From a virus: 55,071 nucleotides of DNA. Positions 22,569-30,073 of this stretch are shown one piece after another. The stretch covers positions 1 to 55,071 of the IMG/VR virus record IMGVR_UViG_3300005613_003983; one strand, written 5' to 3'. A program made the translations under genes and the position numbers. The notes beneath the pieces were generated by a model. The model saw only the letters and a list, made by a program, of their open reading frames with translations. It did no database searches and had not been told where the DNA came from. Every line of letters begins with the position of its first letter. The first letter of the stretch is position 1.

Positions 22569-22612
22569 TGGAATGGTAGCCCTAATACAAAACCTGTATT
22601 GTGACCGTTTCA
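22569..22612 (+). promoter_or_regulatory. Structured RNA element in gap (B)
   Basis: Outer stem TGGAATGGT/ACCGTTTCA (22569-22577/22604-22612), nine pairs with two G-U. Inner stem AATACA/TGTATT (22584-22589/22595-22600). It lies in the leader of the gene at 22643. Confidence 0.55.
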
Positions 22613-22642
22613 GCATTAAGTAAAGAATTAAAAAAGGAAAAT

Positions 22643-22861
22643 ATGTCAGCAGATAACTATATATACATAGATAAAAAAACATTTGAGGTTTGGTCTTGTG
22701 TGGCTTCTGAATTAGAAGGAACAGAAGAAATAGGACTAGAGAACCAAAAAAGTAGTTTAATTGGTAAAGGAAAGAATTTAGAGGAAGCTATTAAAATTGC
22801 TGAACAAGTTAATAATTATCTAGTAGAGTATGGAATTCACTTTAAATTATGGTGTAAGTAG
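22643..22861 (+). CDS. Small protein of unknown function
   Basis: 72 aa from the ATG behind AAAAAGGAAA; a GTG at 22601 lies in the structured leader. MSADNYIYIDKKTFEVWSCV..., contains GKGKNLEEAIKIAEQVNNYL. Precedes Gp157. Unknown. Confidence 0.6.
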   Translation: MSADNYIYIDKKTFEVWSCVASELEGTEEIGLENQKSSLIGKGKNLEEAIKIAEQVNNYLVEYGIHFKLWCK

Positions 22862-22879
22862 AAAGGGGGTGAAATAAAT

Positions 22880-23386
22880 ATGGATGAAATGTCAGAATTT
22901 ATAAAAGAATTGATGGAAAAAAATGAAGTAGAGCCTATTAAAATAAAACAGGGAATAATTGCTTATCGTAAATATCTTTGGGCTTTGAAACACATAGAAG
23001 ATAAAGTAATTAAGTTAAAACAGTACAGACAACAAGTTATTGATGATATTAATGTAGGAATTGAGAAACAAGAGGCTAATATTAATAGGATTAAAAAAGA
23101 GATTCAAGACGCCATGATTCAAGACCCAATAGTAGATAGTACTAAAACTGGAGGAAGAACTTTATCTTTGCCTGATATTGCCACTGTGTCTTTAAGCAAA
23201 ATTAGAGAGAATGTTGTAATAAATGATGAAGAAGCCTTGTTAAAGAAGTTAGGACAAGAGTTTGCTAAGATAAAGGTATCTTTGGATAGAACAAAAGCGA
23301 AAAGGCATATTTTAGAAACTGGTAAAATACCAGAGAATGTTGAAATAAAGAAAGGTCGTACTTTGTCAATTAGATTTAAAAAATAA
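22880..23386 (+). CDS. Siphovirus Gp157-like protein
   Basis: 168 aa. Helical N-terminal two thirds with coiled coil (IEKQEANINRIKKEIQDAM). The C-terminus ends in KKGRTLSIRFKK, the signature end of the siphovirus Gp157 family, some members of which are linked to phage resistance in streptococci. Strong GAAAGGGGGTG site. Often found next to phage recombination genes. Confidence 0.75.
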   Translation: MDEMSEFIKELMEKNEVEPIKIKQGIIAYRKYLWALKHIEDKVIKLKQYRQQVIDDINVGIEKQEANINRIKKEIQDAMIQDPIVDSTKTGGRTLSLPDIATVSLSKIRENVVINDEEALLKKLGQEFAKIKVSLDRTKAKRHILETGKIPENVEIKKGRTLSIRFKK

Positions 23387-23387
23387 T

Positions 23388-23449
23388 CTAATTGTGTTCC
23401 GAACCTTCTTTTAAGGTCACCCCCTTTCCAGAATTCGGAACACAATTAG
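23388..23449 (+). ncRNA. Long hairpin whose loop is complementary to the phage ribosome binding sites
   Basis: Perfect 16-bp inverted repeat CTAATTGTGTTCCGAA/TTCGGAACACAATTAG (23388-23403/23434-23449). The 30-base loop contains CACCCCCTTTCC (23418-23429), the exact complement of GGAAAGGGGGTG. That is close to the Shine-Dalgarno sequence of several genes here (for example at 9458 and 22861). No T-tract follows, so it is not a typical terminator. Confidence 0.6.
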
Positions 23450-23534
23450 TATGAGTAATTAGGGTTGAGAGGTAGATTACTCATATGAGGAAAGATTGTC
23501 TTGGCAGAGATTTTTCATTCATCCCTCTCAACCC
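23450..23534 (+). ncRNA. H-type pseudoknot upstream of the rtcB operon, riboswitch-like
   Basis: Stem 1 TATGAGTAAT/ATTACTCATA (23450-23459/23476-23485). The loop of stem 1 contains GGGTTGAGAGG (23462-23472), which pairs perfectly with CCTCTCAACCC (23524-23534) to give an 11-bp stem 2. It ends seven bases before the ATG at 23542, placing it in the leader of the rtcB operon. Confidence 0.6.
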
Positions 23535-23541
23535 AAATAAT

Positions 23542-23766
23542 ATGAAAGTAAAAGTAGAAGAAAAATTATTAAAGATAATAAGCTCATTTGTTGGACAAGA
23601 GCTTAAATATGGAGAACTGAAAGATATTAAGGTTAATAATAGAAGTGTTTTAGTTTTAGAACTAACCTTTTCAGATGAGGGGTTTTTTAGAACTATGGTT
23701 TTAGCATTAGATAAGAATTTAACAGTTTCTTTATATTCTCCGATAGCAGAAGAATTAATAAAATGA
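23542..23766 (+). CDS. Small protein encoded before rtcB
   Basis: 74 aa from the ATG after the pseudoknot. An in-frame ATG at 23485 would lie inside stem 1 and add 19 unlikely residues. MKVKVEEKLLKIISSFVGQE..., ends [14 protein letters not shown] overlap with rtcB indicates translational coupling. Unknown function. Confidence 0.55.
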   Translation: MKVKVEEKLLKIISSFVGQELKYGELKDIKVNNRSVLVLELTFSDEGFFRTMVLALDKNLTVSLYSPIAEELIK

Positions 23767-25010
23767 AAGTAACTAGTTCAGAAAAACTACCAGTCAAATT
23801 GTGGATGGAAAACTTTACTGATATGGAATCAGGGGCTTGGAATCAAGTTAAAAACCTTGCTAATTTTCCATTTGCTTTCAGACATATAGCTATAATGCCT
23901 GATGCTCATCAAGGTTATGGTATGCCTATTGGTGGAGTTATGGCTACTAAAAATGTAATTGTTCCAAATGCTGTTGGTGTTGATATTGGTTGTGGAATGT
24001 GTGTGGTTAAAACTTCTTTAAAAAAGATTGATGTTGATATTCTTAAAAAGATTATGGGAGAAATTAGAAAAGTAATTCCGCTTGGATTTAATAAACACAA
24101 AGAAAAACAAGATGAAAAGTTAATGCCTCAGGGTGTGGGGCAGTTGGCTAGCTCGCCCGAGTTGGATTCGGGAGGTCGTAGGTTCGAGTCCTACCACCCT
24201 GACCAACAATTTTCGATTATTAAACAAGAATATGAAAATGCTTTAATGTCCCTTGGTACTCTTGGTGGTGGCAATCACTTCATTGAAATTCAAAAAGGTT
24301 CAGATGGTTATATTTGGATTATGATTCATTCAGGAAGCAGAAATTTAGGTTTTAAAGTGGCTAATCATTATAATAAACTAGCGGTTGAACTAAATGAAAA
24401 GTGGGGTTCAGCTGTTCCTAAATCTTGGGAGTTAGCTTTTTTACCAGTAGATAGTAAAGAAGGTCAAGCATATATCAAAGAAATGCGATATTGTATTGAT
24501 TTTGCTTTAGCCAATAGAAAGCTCATGATGGATAGGATTTGTAAAATTGTTGAATCTGCATGTATACCAGATTATCCAGAATCAGCAAACATTGTTTTCG
24601 ACAAAATGATTAATATTGCCCACAACTATGCAGCACTGGAAAACCACTTTGGTCAAAATGTATGGGTTCATAGAAAAGGAGCAACTAAAGCTACAAAAGG
24701 ATTAACAGGTATTATTCCAGGCTCTCAAGGAACTAATAGTTATATTGTAGAAGGATTGGGAAATAGAGAATCTTTTATGTCTTGTTCTCATGGTGCGGGT
24801 AGAAAAATGGGAAGAAAACAAGCTAGAGAAAATTTAGATTTAAAAGAGGAGTTAAAAAAGATGGAAGGTATTGTTCATGGAATTAGAAGTGTTAAAGATT
24901 TAGATGAAGCTCCTGGAAGTTATAAAGAAATAGACAAAGTAATGAGTAATCAATCTGACCTTGTAAAAATATTAGTAGAGCTTACTCCTCTAGCAAATAT
25001 GAAAGGATAA
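23763..25010 (+). CDS. rtcB: RtcB-type RNA ligase with an embedded in-frame tRNA gene
   Basis: 415 aa. RtcB joins RNA 3'-phosphate or 2',3'-cyclic phosphate ends to 5'-OH ends using GTP and Mn2+, repairing cleaved tRNAs and other RNAs. Seen motifs: GVDIGCGMC (metal Asp/Cys), [23 protein letters not shown], and [11 protein letters not shown] (histidine that takes the guanylate). All the key residues are present. Residues 123-148 ([16 protein letters not shown]...) are the translation of a complete tRNA-Pro gene inserted in a variable loop. The C-terminal tail ([16 protein letters not shown]) is duplicated at the end of the homing endonuclease downstream. Confidence 0.9.
   Translation: MKVTSSEKLPVKLWMENFTDMESGAWNQVKNLANFPFAFRHIAIMPDAHQGYGMPIGGVMATKNVIVPNAVGVDIGCGMCVVKTSLKKIDVDILKKIMGEIRKVIPLGFNKHKEKQDEKLMPQGVGQLASSPELDSGGRRFESYHPDQQFSIIKQEYENALMSLGTLGGGNHFIEIQKGSDGYIWIMIHSGSRNLGFKVANHYNKLAVELNEKWGSAVPKSWELAFLPVDSKEGQAYIKEMRYCIDFALANRKLMMDRICKIVESACIPDYPESANIVFDKMINIAHNYAALENHFGQNVWVHRKGATKATKGLTGIIPGSQGTNSYIVEGLGNRESFMSCSHGAGRKMGRKQARENLDLKEELKKMEGIVHGIRSVKDLDEAPGSYKEIDKVMSNQSDLVKILVELTPLANMKG
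24129..24205 (+). tRNA. tRNA-Pro(TGG) inside rtcB, CCA encoded
   Basis: Complete cloverleaf by eye. Acceptor CAGGGTG/CACCCTG (24129-24135/24195-24201). D-stem GGGC/GCTC. Anticodon stem CCCGA/TCGGG with loop GTTGGAT (anticodon TGG, 24163-24165). T-arm GTAGG-TTCGAGT-CCTAC, discriminator A, then CCA (24203-24205). C1-G72 and A73 fit tRNA-Pro. A37 instead of the usual G37 and a G32/T38 pair are unusual. It begins exactly on an rtcB codon boundary and is far more GC-rich than its surroundings. Confidence 0.93.
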
Positions 25011-25014
25011 TATT

Positions 25015-25383
25015 ATGGAACTTAAAGAACTTATTGGAAAAACATTGACAAAAATTGAAAATAAGGACAATGAAGAACTTATTTTTGAATGTAATGATGG
25101 AACTAAATATAAAATGTTTCACTATCAAGATTGTTGTGAATCAGTAACAATAGAAGATATTTGTGGCAATTTAGATGATTTGATTGGAAATCCGATTCTT
25201 AGAGCAACTGAAGACACTAATTCAAAATCCAATTCAGAAGGAATAAAAAAAGAATATCAAGACTCTTTTACTTGGACTTTTTATAATATTTCAACAGTCA
25301 AAGGAACTGTAACTATTAGATGGTATGGTGAATCTAATGGTTATTACTCTGAATCAGTTGATTTTGAAAAAATAAAAGAATGA
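25015..25383 (+). CDS. DUF7448-like protein
   Basis: 122 aa. [34 protein letters not shown] and [16 protein letters not shown] match a small phage protein family (DUF7448-like) of unknown function. It lies between rtcB and the homing endonuclease, overlapping the latter, and may be cargo of the inserted element or a pre-existing gene. Confidence 0.55.
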   Translation: MELKELIGKTLTKIENKDNEELIFECNDGTKYKMFHYQDCCESVTIEDICGNLDDLIGNPILRATEDTNSKSNSEGIKKEYQDSFTWTFYNISTVKGTVTIRWYGESNGYYSESVDFEKIKE

Positions 25384-25892
25384 AAATAACATTACAATAT
25401 ATTGCTGGATTTTTTGATGGCGAAGGATGTATAGGAATTTATTCTAAAGCATATAGAAAAGGAACATTTCATCTAAGTACACAATTAACTCAAAATAAAA
25501 CTAAAGAGAGTAAATTATTAATGAATTTTTTAGCAAAAAAGTTTGGTGGTAATATATCAGAACAAATTACACTATCTAAAGATATTAAATATAATTGGCA
25601 ACTTGGATCTGATAATGCAGTTAACTTTCTTGAGGCGATATTGCCATATTTAATTCTTAAAAAAAGTCAAGCTATAATCGCTATAAATTGGCAAAAAGAT
25701 AGGCCAAAAAGAATAAGAGATAAAAAAGGAAGATTTTATGTTAAAAGAAAAAGAAACATAGAATTTGATAAAAAAGTTTCTAAATTAGTTAAGTTGTTAA
25801 AAAAGAAAGATATTGATTGGGTAATGGAACAACAAAAAGATTTAGTTAAAATTTTGGTTGAATTAACACCATTGGCAGTTATAAAAGCATAA
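25380..25892 (+). CDS. LAGLIDADG homing endonuclease fused to an rtcB C-terminal tail
   Basis: 170 aa. [14 protein letters not shown] is a LAGLIDADG motif; the following [20 protein letters not shown] and KKSQAI fit the single-motif homing endonuclease fold. The last 23 residues, [20 protein letters not shown] plus IKA, do not belong to that family. They duplicate the end of RtcB ([20 protein letters not shown] plus MKG) while the codons differ at most synonymous sites. The endonuclease tail is nearer to the general RtcB C-terminus than the tail now on rtcB. Confidence 0.85.
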   Translation: MKITLQYIAGFFDGEGCIGIYSKAYRKGTFHLSTQLTQNKTKESKLLMNFLAKKFGGNISEQITLSKDIKYNWQLGSDNAVNFLEAILPYLILKKSQAIIAINWQKDRPKRIRDKKGRFYVKRKRNIEFDKKVSKLVKLLKKKDIDWVMEQQKDLVKILVELTPLAVIKA

Positions 25893-25990
25893 TGGCAGGA
25901 AAAACAAAAAAGAAAAAAAACCTAGCTAAAAGAAGAAGAAAAAGATTAAAGAAAAAGTTAAAAAGATTAGAACAAGGCAAAGAGTTTTAG
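25892..25990 (+). CDS. Extremely basic 32-aa peptide
   Basis: [20 protein letters not shown]... with about 20 Lys or Arg in 32 residues. TAATG overlap with the homing endonuclease. It might bind RNA or DNA, or its coding region may be mainly a spacer. A GGAGGAGGTG for the next gene follows directly. Confidence 0.45.
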   Translation: MAGKTKKKKNLAKRRRKRLKKKLKRLEQGKEF

Positions 25991-26006
25991 GGAGGAGGTG
26001 AAAAAA

Positions 26007-26345
26007 GTGGCAGTTATTGATTTAAAAGGTAATGCAAACATTAATTCAGAGAGTAAGGTTGTTTTTAAAAGAGATTTAAAAGATAATGCTTGGTTTCTTT
26101 TAAAAAATAAAAAAGTTCTTCTTTTTGATAAAAAAAACAAAACAACTCGTGAACTTGACACTGTTAGAGGAATATCTTTTATCAAATTCTATATTAGCTC
26201 TTTAAATAAAATGAGAATAGAGGATGGTAAAAAATATAGAAAGAGAATTACAATATTAAAAGAAAAAATAAGAGAGTTAAAGAATAAAAATAGAGAATTA
26301 AGAAAAAGAAAAAGAATTAAAGCGCAGGCGAAGTTAATAAAATGA
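26007..26345 (+). CDS. Basic protein of unknown function, GTG start
   Basis: 112 aa. GTG at 26007 is seven bases after GGAGGAGGTG; the GTG at 25998 is part of that site. The N-terminal half is beta-rich (VIDLKGNANINSESKVVFKR); the C-terminal half is a very basic helix. Possibly nucleic-acid binding. Confidence 0.55.
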   Translation: MAVIDLKGNANINSESKVVFKRDLKDNAWFLLKNKKVLLFDKKNKTTRELDTVRGISFIKFYISSLNKMRIEDGKKYRKRITILKEKIRELKNKNRELRKRKRIKAQAKLIK

Positions 26346-26449
26346 ATTATTATCTAAGAAGGTTTGTCCATATAATAGTTAAATTTATTAATTTATTGAG
26401 TGGACGTAGATTGTGGAAGCAAAAAAATGTTCCAGAAGTATATAAATGA
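26342..26449 (+). CDS. Small basic hydrophobic peptide
   Basis: 35 aa, MNYYLRRFVHIIVKFINLLS..., linked to both neighbours by ATGA-type overlaps. Possible membrane-active peptide. Unknown. Confidence 0.4.
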   Translation: MNYYLRRFVHIIVKFINLLSGRRLWKQKNVPEVYK

Positions 26450-26517
26450 AATTTATTTTATTTTTATCAATTCTTCTAATAGTAATGATAGCGATTGATA
26501 GACAAAATCCTACATGA
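26446..26517 (+). CDS. 23-aa membrane peptide
   Basis: MKFILFLSILLIVMIAIDRQ..., a single hydrophobic helix. It begins and ends with ATGA-type overlaps (26446-26449 and 26514-26517), which supports translation. Unknown. Confidence 0.4.
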   Translation: MKFILFLSILLIVMIAIDRQNPT

Positions 26518-26870
26518 AAGAAAAAGTGTCTGTTTTTAAAATTAGAATAGATAGCGTGAAAGAACATGCTATTGGATTTGAGCTTTTTGCTGGAGAAAAA
26601 GTAAAAGATACTTATATTAATGTTCTTGCTATGGGTGGTTATGGGGTAAAAAATAGGTTGATATTAACTCCTAAACAATTTACTGATATTGCTCACCGAT
26701 TAATTGCTTATGTTTGGACAAAAATTCCTATTAATGATGAGGTATTAAAAATGCTTTGGGATTTAAGATTAAATATTTTTGATCATGAAAGTCCTAAACT
26801 TTCTAAGTCTATTTTTCAAACGAGAAGAAATGATTTAATTAAATTAGATTTGATTGGAAGAAAAAAATGA
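26514..26870 (+). CDS. Protein of unknown function
   Basis: 118 aa, MKEKVSVFKIRIDSVKEHAI...; contains GFELFAGEKVKDTYINVLAM and LTPKQFTDIAHRLIAYVWTK. ATGA overlap with both neighbours. No domain recognised. Confidence 0.6.
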   Translation: MKEKVSVFKIRIDSVKEHAIGFELFAGEKVKDTYINVLAMGGYGVKNRLILTPKQFTDIAHRLIAYVWTKIPINDEVLKMLWDLRLNIFDHESPKLSKSIFQTRRNDLIKLDLIGRKK

Positions 26871-27481
26871 ATGACCAGATAAAAGATAATCGAGAGGCTA
26901 TTATGTTTAACCCAACCTCTGTAAAAAATGCTAAAAGTTGGGAAGATTTTATTAGTCTTTGGACAATCTCTAAAGAGCTTGAAATTAAAAATCAATGGTT
27001 TAGGGGTGATATTGCTTGTAGATTAGAAATCACTTATGGAAATAGTGGTTTAAAGAAATTTGCTAGAGAAGTAGGAGAATCCATTGGTTCAATAGAACAT
27101 TATCGAAGGGTGGCAAGAGCTTTCCCTATAGGAAAAAGGAATTGGAATCTTACTTGGACTCATTATTTACATGCTTCTTTAACAGATTCTTATAAGAAAA
27201 AGGGTAATAAGTTTTTTGGAACTGAAAGGTTTAAGTGGATTGAAAAGGCACATGATAAAGGTTGGTCAACTGTAAGATTACAAGAAGAAATTAAAAAGAA
27301 AAAGGCTTTTAAACAGGATGGAAAAGATGTATTTAGTTATTATGAAGAATATTTAGGGAGGGTTAAGGGAGTTTTAATGCACATAGAAAAAGATAGACTA
27401 CAAGAGGTTGAGAAAAATAAGTTAATTCATAAGTTATTAGATATTTATAATGGATTTATGGTTTATTTAAAAAGTGCTTGA
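26867..27481 (+). CDS. Putative helix-turn-helix regulator
   Basis: 204 aa. FAREVGESIGSIEHYRRVAR followed by AFPIGKRNWNLTWTHYLHAS looks like a ParB/KorB-type helix-turn-helix plus linker helix, and AHDKGWSTVRLQEEIK is typical of the following region. The C-terminus is coiled-coil-like. A transcriptional or partition-type DNA-binding role is inferred. It ends on the next promoter. Confidence 0.5.
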   Translation: MNDQIKDNREAIMFNPTSVKNAKSWEDFISLWTISKELEIKNQWFRGDIACRLEITYGNSGLKKFAREVGESIGSIEHYRRVARAFPIGKRNWNLTWTHYLHASLTDSYKKKGNKFFGTERFKWIEKAHDKGWSTVRLQEEIKKKKAFKQDGKDVFSYYEEYLGRVKGVLMHIEKDRLQEVEKNKLIHKLLDIYNGFMVYLKSA

Positions 27482-27506
27482 TTTTAGCTTTAAAATAGTG
27501 TATAAT
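27478..27506 (+). promoter_or_regulatory. Sigma70-type promoter, conserved family
   Basis: TTGATT, 17-bp spacer ending AAAATAGTG, TATAAT. Heads the YkgJ-Rad52 operon; its -35 box overlaps the upstream stop. Confidence 0.8.
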
Positions 27507-27531
27507 TGATTATAGAAAATAAAGGAAAATT

Positions 27532-28542
27532 ATGAAAGAAAAAGAAATGAAAAAGCTTCTTAAAGACCTCGATAAAGGAAAACATAAATGTCTAAAACCC
27601 GATGATAAATTTCAATTCAAATGCACTGCCTGTGGAAAATGTTGTTTTAATCAGAATATAGTTTTATCTATTTATGATGTTATAAGATTAAGAACTTCAT
27701 TACAAATATCTACTAAAGAAATTTTTAAAAAGAATTTTGTTAATCTCCAAATTGGTTATTCTTCGGGATTGCCAATATTAACTATTAATTTTAAACAATT
27801 TTCAGAGAATTTTACTGCTTGTCCTTTTCTTGTTCCTGCCGTCCGTGTTAAAGATGCTTTTAAAAGACTTGTTGGTGAAGCAAAAACTAGAGAGGAAAGA
27901 GAAAAGCTTCTTGATGAATATAAAGAAAATCCTAAGAAGTTACAAAAAGATTTAAAAGGAGCAAAAATTGATAGATGGCTATGTTCTGTTCATAAAAATA
28001 GACCAATGATTTGTAGATTATATCCTTTAGGAAGAATTAAAGTAATGGATAAAAAGGGAAAATTTGTTGAAGAAAAAATGATTCTTCAAGAAAAAGAAGA
28101 TTGGTGTCCTGGTTGGAAACAAAAACATGAATATACTTTAAAATCTTTTTTAGATGAATGTGAATTTTGGCACTATAAAGAAGGAAGTGATAAGAGTCAT
28201 GCTGTCTTAGAAAACCTTATAACAAAGGGGTTTGTGGCACTTACGAAAGATAATAAAAAGGCAAAAATTAAGCCTCTTTTTAAGGAAAATTCTAAAGTTT
28301 TAATGTTTATTGCCAATCTTCTTTATAATTTTGATTCTTTTAATTATTTCTCAAGAGATAAAAAAGTAGTAGAAACTATTTATAATGCAAATTCTACACA
28401 TAAAGATTTTATGTATGTTTTGAACAAGGTTGATAGACTTGTTAATTTCTTTATAAATTCTTTTACGAAAGAATTTGTTAATGAAGATTTAACTGACCAG
28501 ATTTTAAACAATTTTATAAAGGGAGGGGGTGAGATTAATTAA
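27532..28542 (+). CDS. YkgJ-type Cys-cluster protein
   Basis: 336 aa, behind AAAGGAAAA. CTACGKCCFNQ (residues about 31-41), ACPFLV, and CSVHKNRPMICRLYPLG are the hallmark Cys motifs of the YkgJ family (zinc or Fe-S cluster binding, function largely unknown). About 120 C-terminal residues are helical and not recognised. Directly coupled to the Rad52-like gene; a second, shorter YkgJ-like gene lies in the que cluster (40886). Confidence 0.7.
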   Translation: MKEKEMKKLLKDLDKGKHKCLKPDDKFQFKCTACGKCCFNQNIVLSIYDVIRLRTSLQISTKEIFKKNFVNLQIGYSSGLPILTINFKQFSENFTACPFLVPAVRVKDAFKRLVGEAKTREEREKLLDEYKENPKKLQKDLKGAKIDRWLCSVHKNRPMICRLYPLGRIKVMDKKGKFVEEKMILQEKEDWCPGWKQKHEYTLKSFLDECEFWHYKEGSDKSHAVLENLITKGFVALTKDNKKAKIKPLFKENSKVLMFIANLLYNFDSFNYFSRDKKVVETIYNANSTHKDFMYVLNKVDRLVNFFINSFTKEFVNEDLTDQILNNFIKGGGEIN

Positions 28543-29288
28543 TGGCTACAAAAAAGATTGACATTGAAAAAGAATTAAATAAACCACTGCCTAAAGAGGT
28601 GATTAAGCAAAGAGAGGGTGGCAGAGGAATGATGCTTGATTATCTTGAGGGTTGGTGGGTTAAACAAAATGCTAACAGGATTTTTGGTATTAATAAATGG
28701 AGTTTTAAACCTGTTTGGGAACAAATGAAACATATTCCTTTACCCAAAACTCTTAAAGGTAAAACGACTGGTCTTTATACTGTTCCTATTATTCTTACTG
28801 TAAATATAGATGGAGTAGAAACAGAAAGAAGTGATATAGGTTCAACTCAATATTATGGTGATGAAGGCAAAGAGATGGCTATAAAAGGCTGTGTTACTGA
28901 TGCTCTAAAAAGATGTTTTTCTTCTTTTGGAGAGCAATTTGGTTTATCGCTTTATGATAAAAAAGGGGGGGGTTCATCAGTTACTAAAGGTCAAACAGGA
29001 AAAAAGACGTATTTATCACAAGAAGAATTAATGAAAAAGTTTGGGATGAATCCTAAACAAGTAGCTCCAAAGTGTCCTGCTTGTGATGTTACTATGAAGT
29101 TAATTGCAAGAAAAGATGGTTCAGGAATATTCTGGAGTTGTCCTAATTGGAGAACAAAGGGTTGTAAGGGAATGAATGTTGAAGATGTAGATTTAGACGG
29201 AAATCCTTTAAACAAAACCGTTGCCAAACAAGAGCCTCTTGAGGAAAAAGAGCAAGAAAAAGTTGATGTCGAGGATATTCCTTTTTAG
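28542..29288 (+). CDS. Rad52-family single-strand annealing protein with C-terminal zinc ribbon
   Basis: 248 aa. LEGWWVKQNANRIFGINKWS, VERSDIGSTQYYGDEGKEMA and GCVTDALKRCFSSFGEQFGL follow the Rad52/22 DNA-annealing domain. After a Gly-rich linker, a zinc ribbon of topoisomerase type follows (CPACDVTMKLI ... CPNWRTKGCKG). It would anneal complementary strands with SSB (33510) and RecA (31386) in phage recombination. The family lacks such a ribbon in its simplest form, so the fusion is notable. Strong GGGAGGGGGTG site. Confidence 0.8.
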   Translation: MATKKIDIEKELNKPLPKEVIKQREGGRGMMLDYLEGWWVKQNANRIFGINKWSFKPVWEQMKHIPLPKTLKGKTTGLYTVPIILTVNIDGVETERSDIGSTQYYGDEGKEMAIKGCVTDALKRCFSSFGEQFGLSLYDKKGGGSSVTKGQTGKKTYLSQEELMKKFGMNPKQVAPKCPACDVTMKLIARKDGSGIFWSCPNWRTKGCKGMNVEDVDLDGNPLNKTVAKQEPLEEKEQEKVDVEDIPF

Positions 29289-29327
29289 AATTTAGGAGGG
29301 GGGAATTTAATTGTTCCCCCCGAATTC
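29288..29327 (+). promoter_or_regulatory. G6/C6 hairpin in gap after the Rad52 gene
   Basis: GGGGGGAA/TTCCCCCC (29298-29305/29314-29321), flanked by GAATT/AATTC (29288-29292/29323-29327). The gap sequence includes AGGAGGGGGG, which the stem hides. No T-tract follows, so it may be an attenuator or an RNA processing site. Confidence 0.55.
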
Positions 29328-29351
29328 CATAATCAATTAGGGAAAGTAGTT

Positions 29352-30071
29352 ATGAAAGATAAAAAGCTAGAAAATAAACCAAGCTATTATTCGGTTGTTC
29401 CAGCAGAAGTAAGATATTCTAAAAAAATTAGTTCTACTGCTAAATTACTTTATGCAGAAATATCATCTTTAGCTAATAAAGAAGGATATTGCTGGGCTAA
29501 TAATCAATATTTTTCTAAATTATTTAATAAGACTAAAGCCCATATAAGTTCAATTATATCTGATTTGAAAGAAGAGAAGTTTATATTAGTAGAACTTGAT
29601 AAAAAAGAAGGAAACAAGCGTAAAATTTATCTTAATAAGTATCTTGGGGGGTATAGGGAAAAATCATTAGAGGTATCTGGAAAAATCCATATAGGTATAA
29701 AGAAAAATCCATATGATAATATTAAAAAGAATAATAAAAGTAATATTAATAATATTATTGATAAACAAGAAGATTGTTTATCTAATGGAGAATTACAAAA
29801 ACTTTTAAAAAAGAAATGGGGATTAAAAATACAAAACGAAGCTAGAAGACTTGTTCGTTTCTTAGAAGAGAAATTAAATACTAAAATAGTTAATTGGGGG
29901 AAACAAATGAAAGCGGTGGGTTTAATGGACAAAGCAGGATATACAGAAATACAGATTAAAAAAACAATTATTTATATGGCGGAAAAAGATGATTTTTTTG
30001 CTGATAGGGGATTTGATTTAATGACGGTTGCTAATCAAATTAGTCGTTATAAAGCAAAAGCGGGAAGGTAA
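29352..30071 (+). CDS. Replication-initiator-like helix-turn-helix protein
   Basis: 239 aa. YYSVVPAEVRYSKKISSTAK, then LLYAEISSLANKEGYCWANN, then YFSKLFNKTKAHISSIISDL is the winged-helix pattern of phage and plasmid replication initiators. A Lys/Asn-rich linker (about 115-140) separates a C-terminal helical domain. It probably directs replisome assembly at the phage origin (inference). No repeated binding site was recognised within the gene. Confidence 0.65.
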   Translation: MKDKKLENKPSYYSVVPAEVRYSKKISSTAKLLYAEISSLANKEGYCWANNQYFSKLFNKTKAHISSIISDLKEEKFILVELDKKEGNKRKIYLNKYLGGYREKSLEVSGKIHIGIKKNPYDNIKKNNKSNINNIIDKQEDCLSNGELQKLLKKKWGLKIQNEARRLVRFLEEKLNTKIVNWGKQMKAVGLMDKAGYTEIQIKKTIIYMAEKDDFFADRGFDLMTVANQISRYKAKAGR

Positions 30072-30073
30072 AT

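Noticed and set aside
23388-23449. Intrinsic terminator after the Gp157 gene
   Set aside because: The stem is strong, but there is no T-tract after it and the loop is 30 bases long.
24129-24205. tRNA in rtcB as a phage integration (att) site
   Set aside because: No integrase or excisionase gene is seen and the tRNA is complete and inside a phage gene, so an attachment-site role has no support here.
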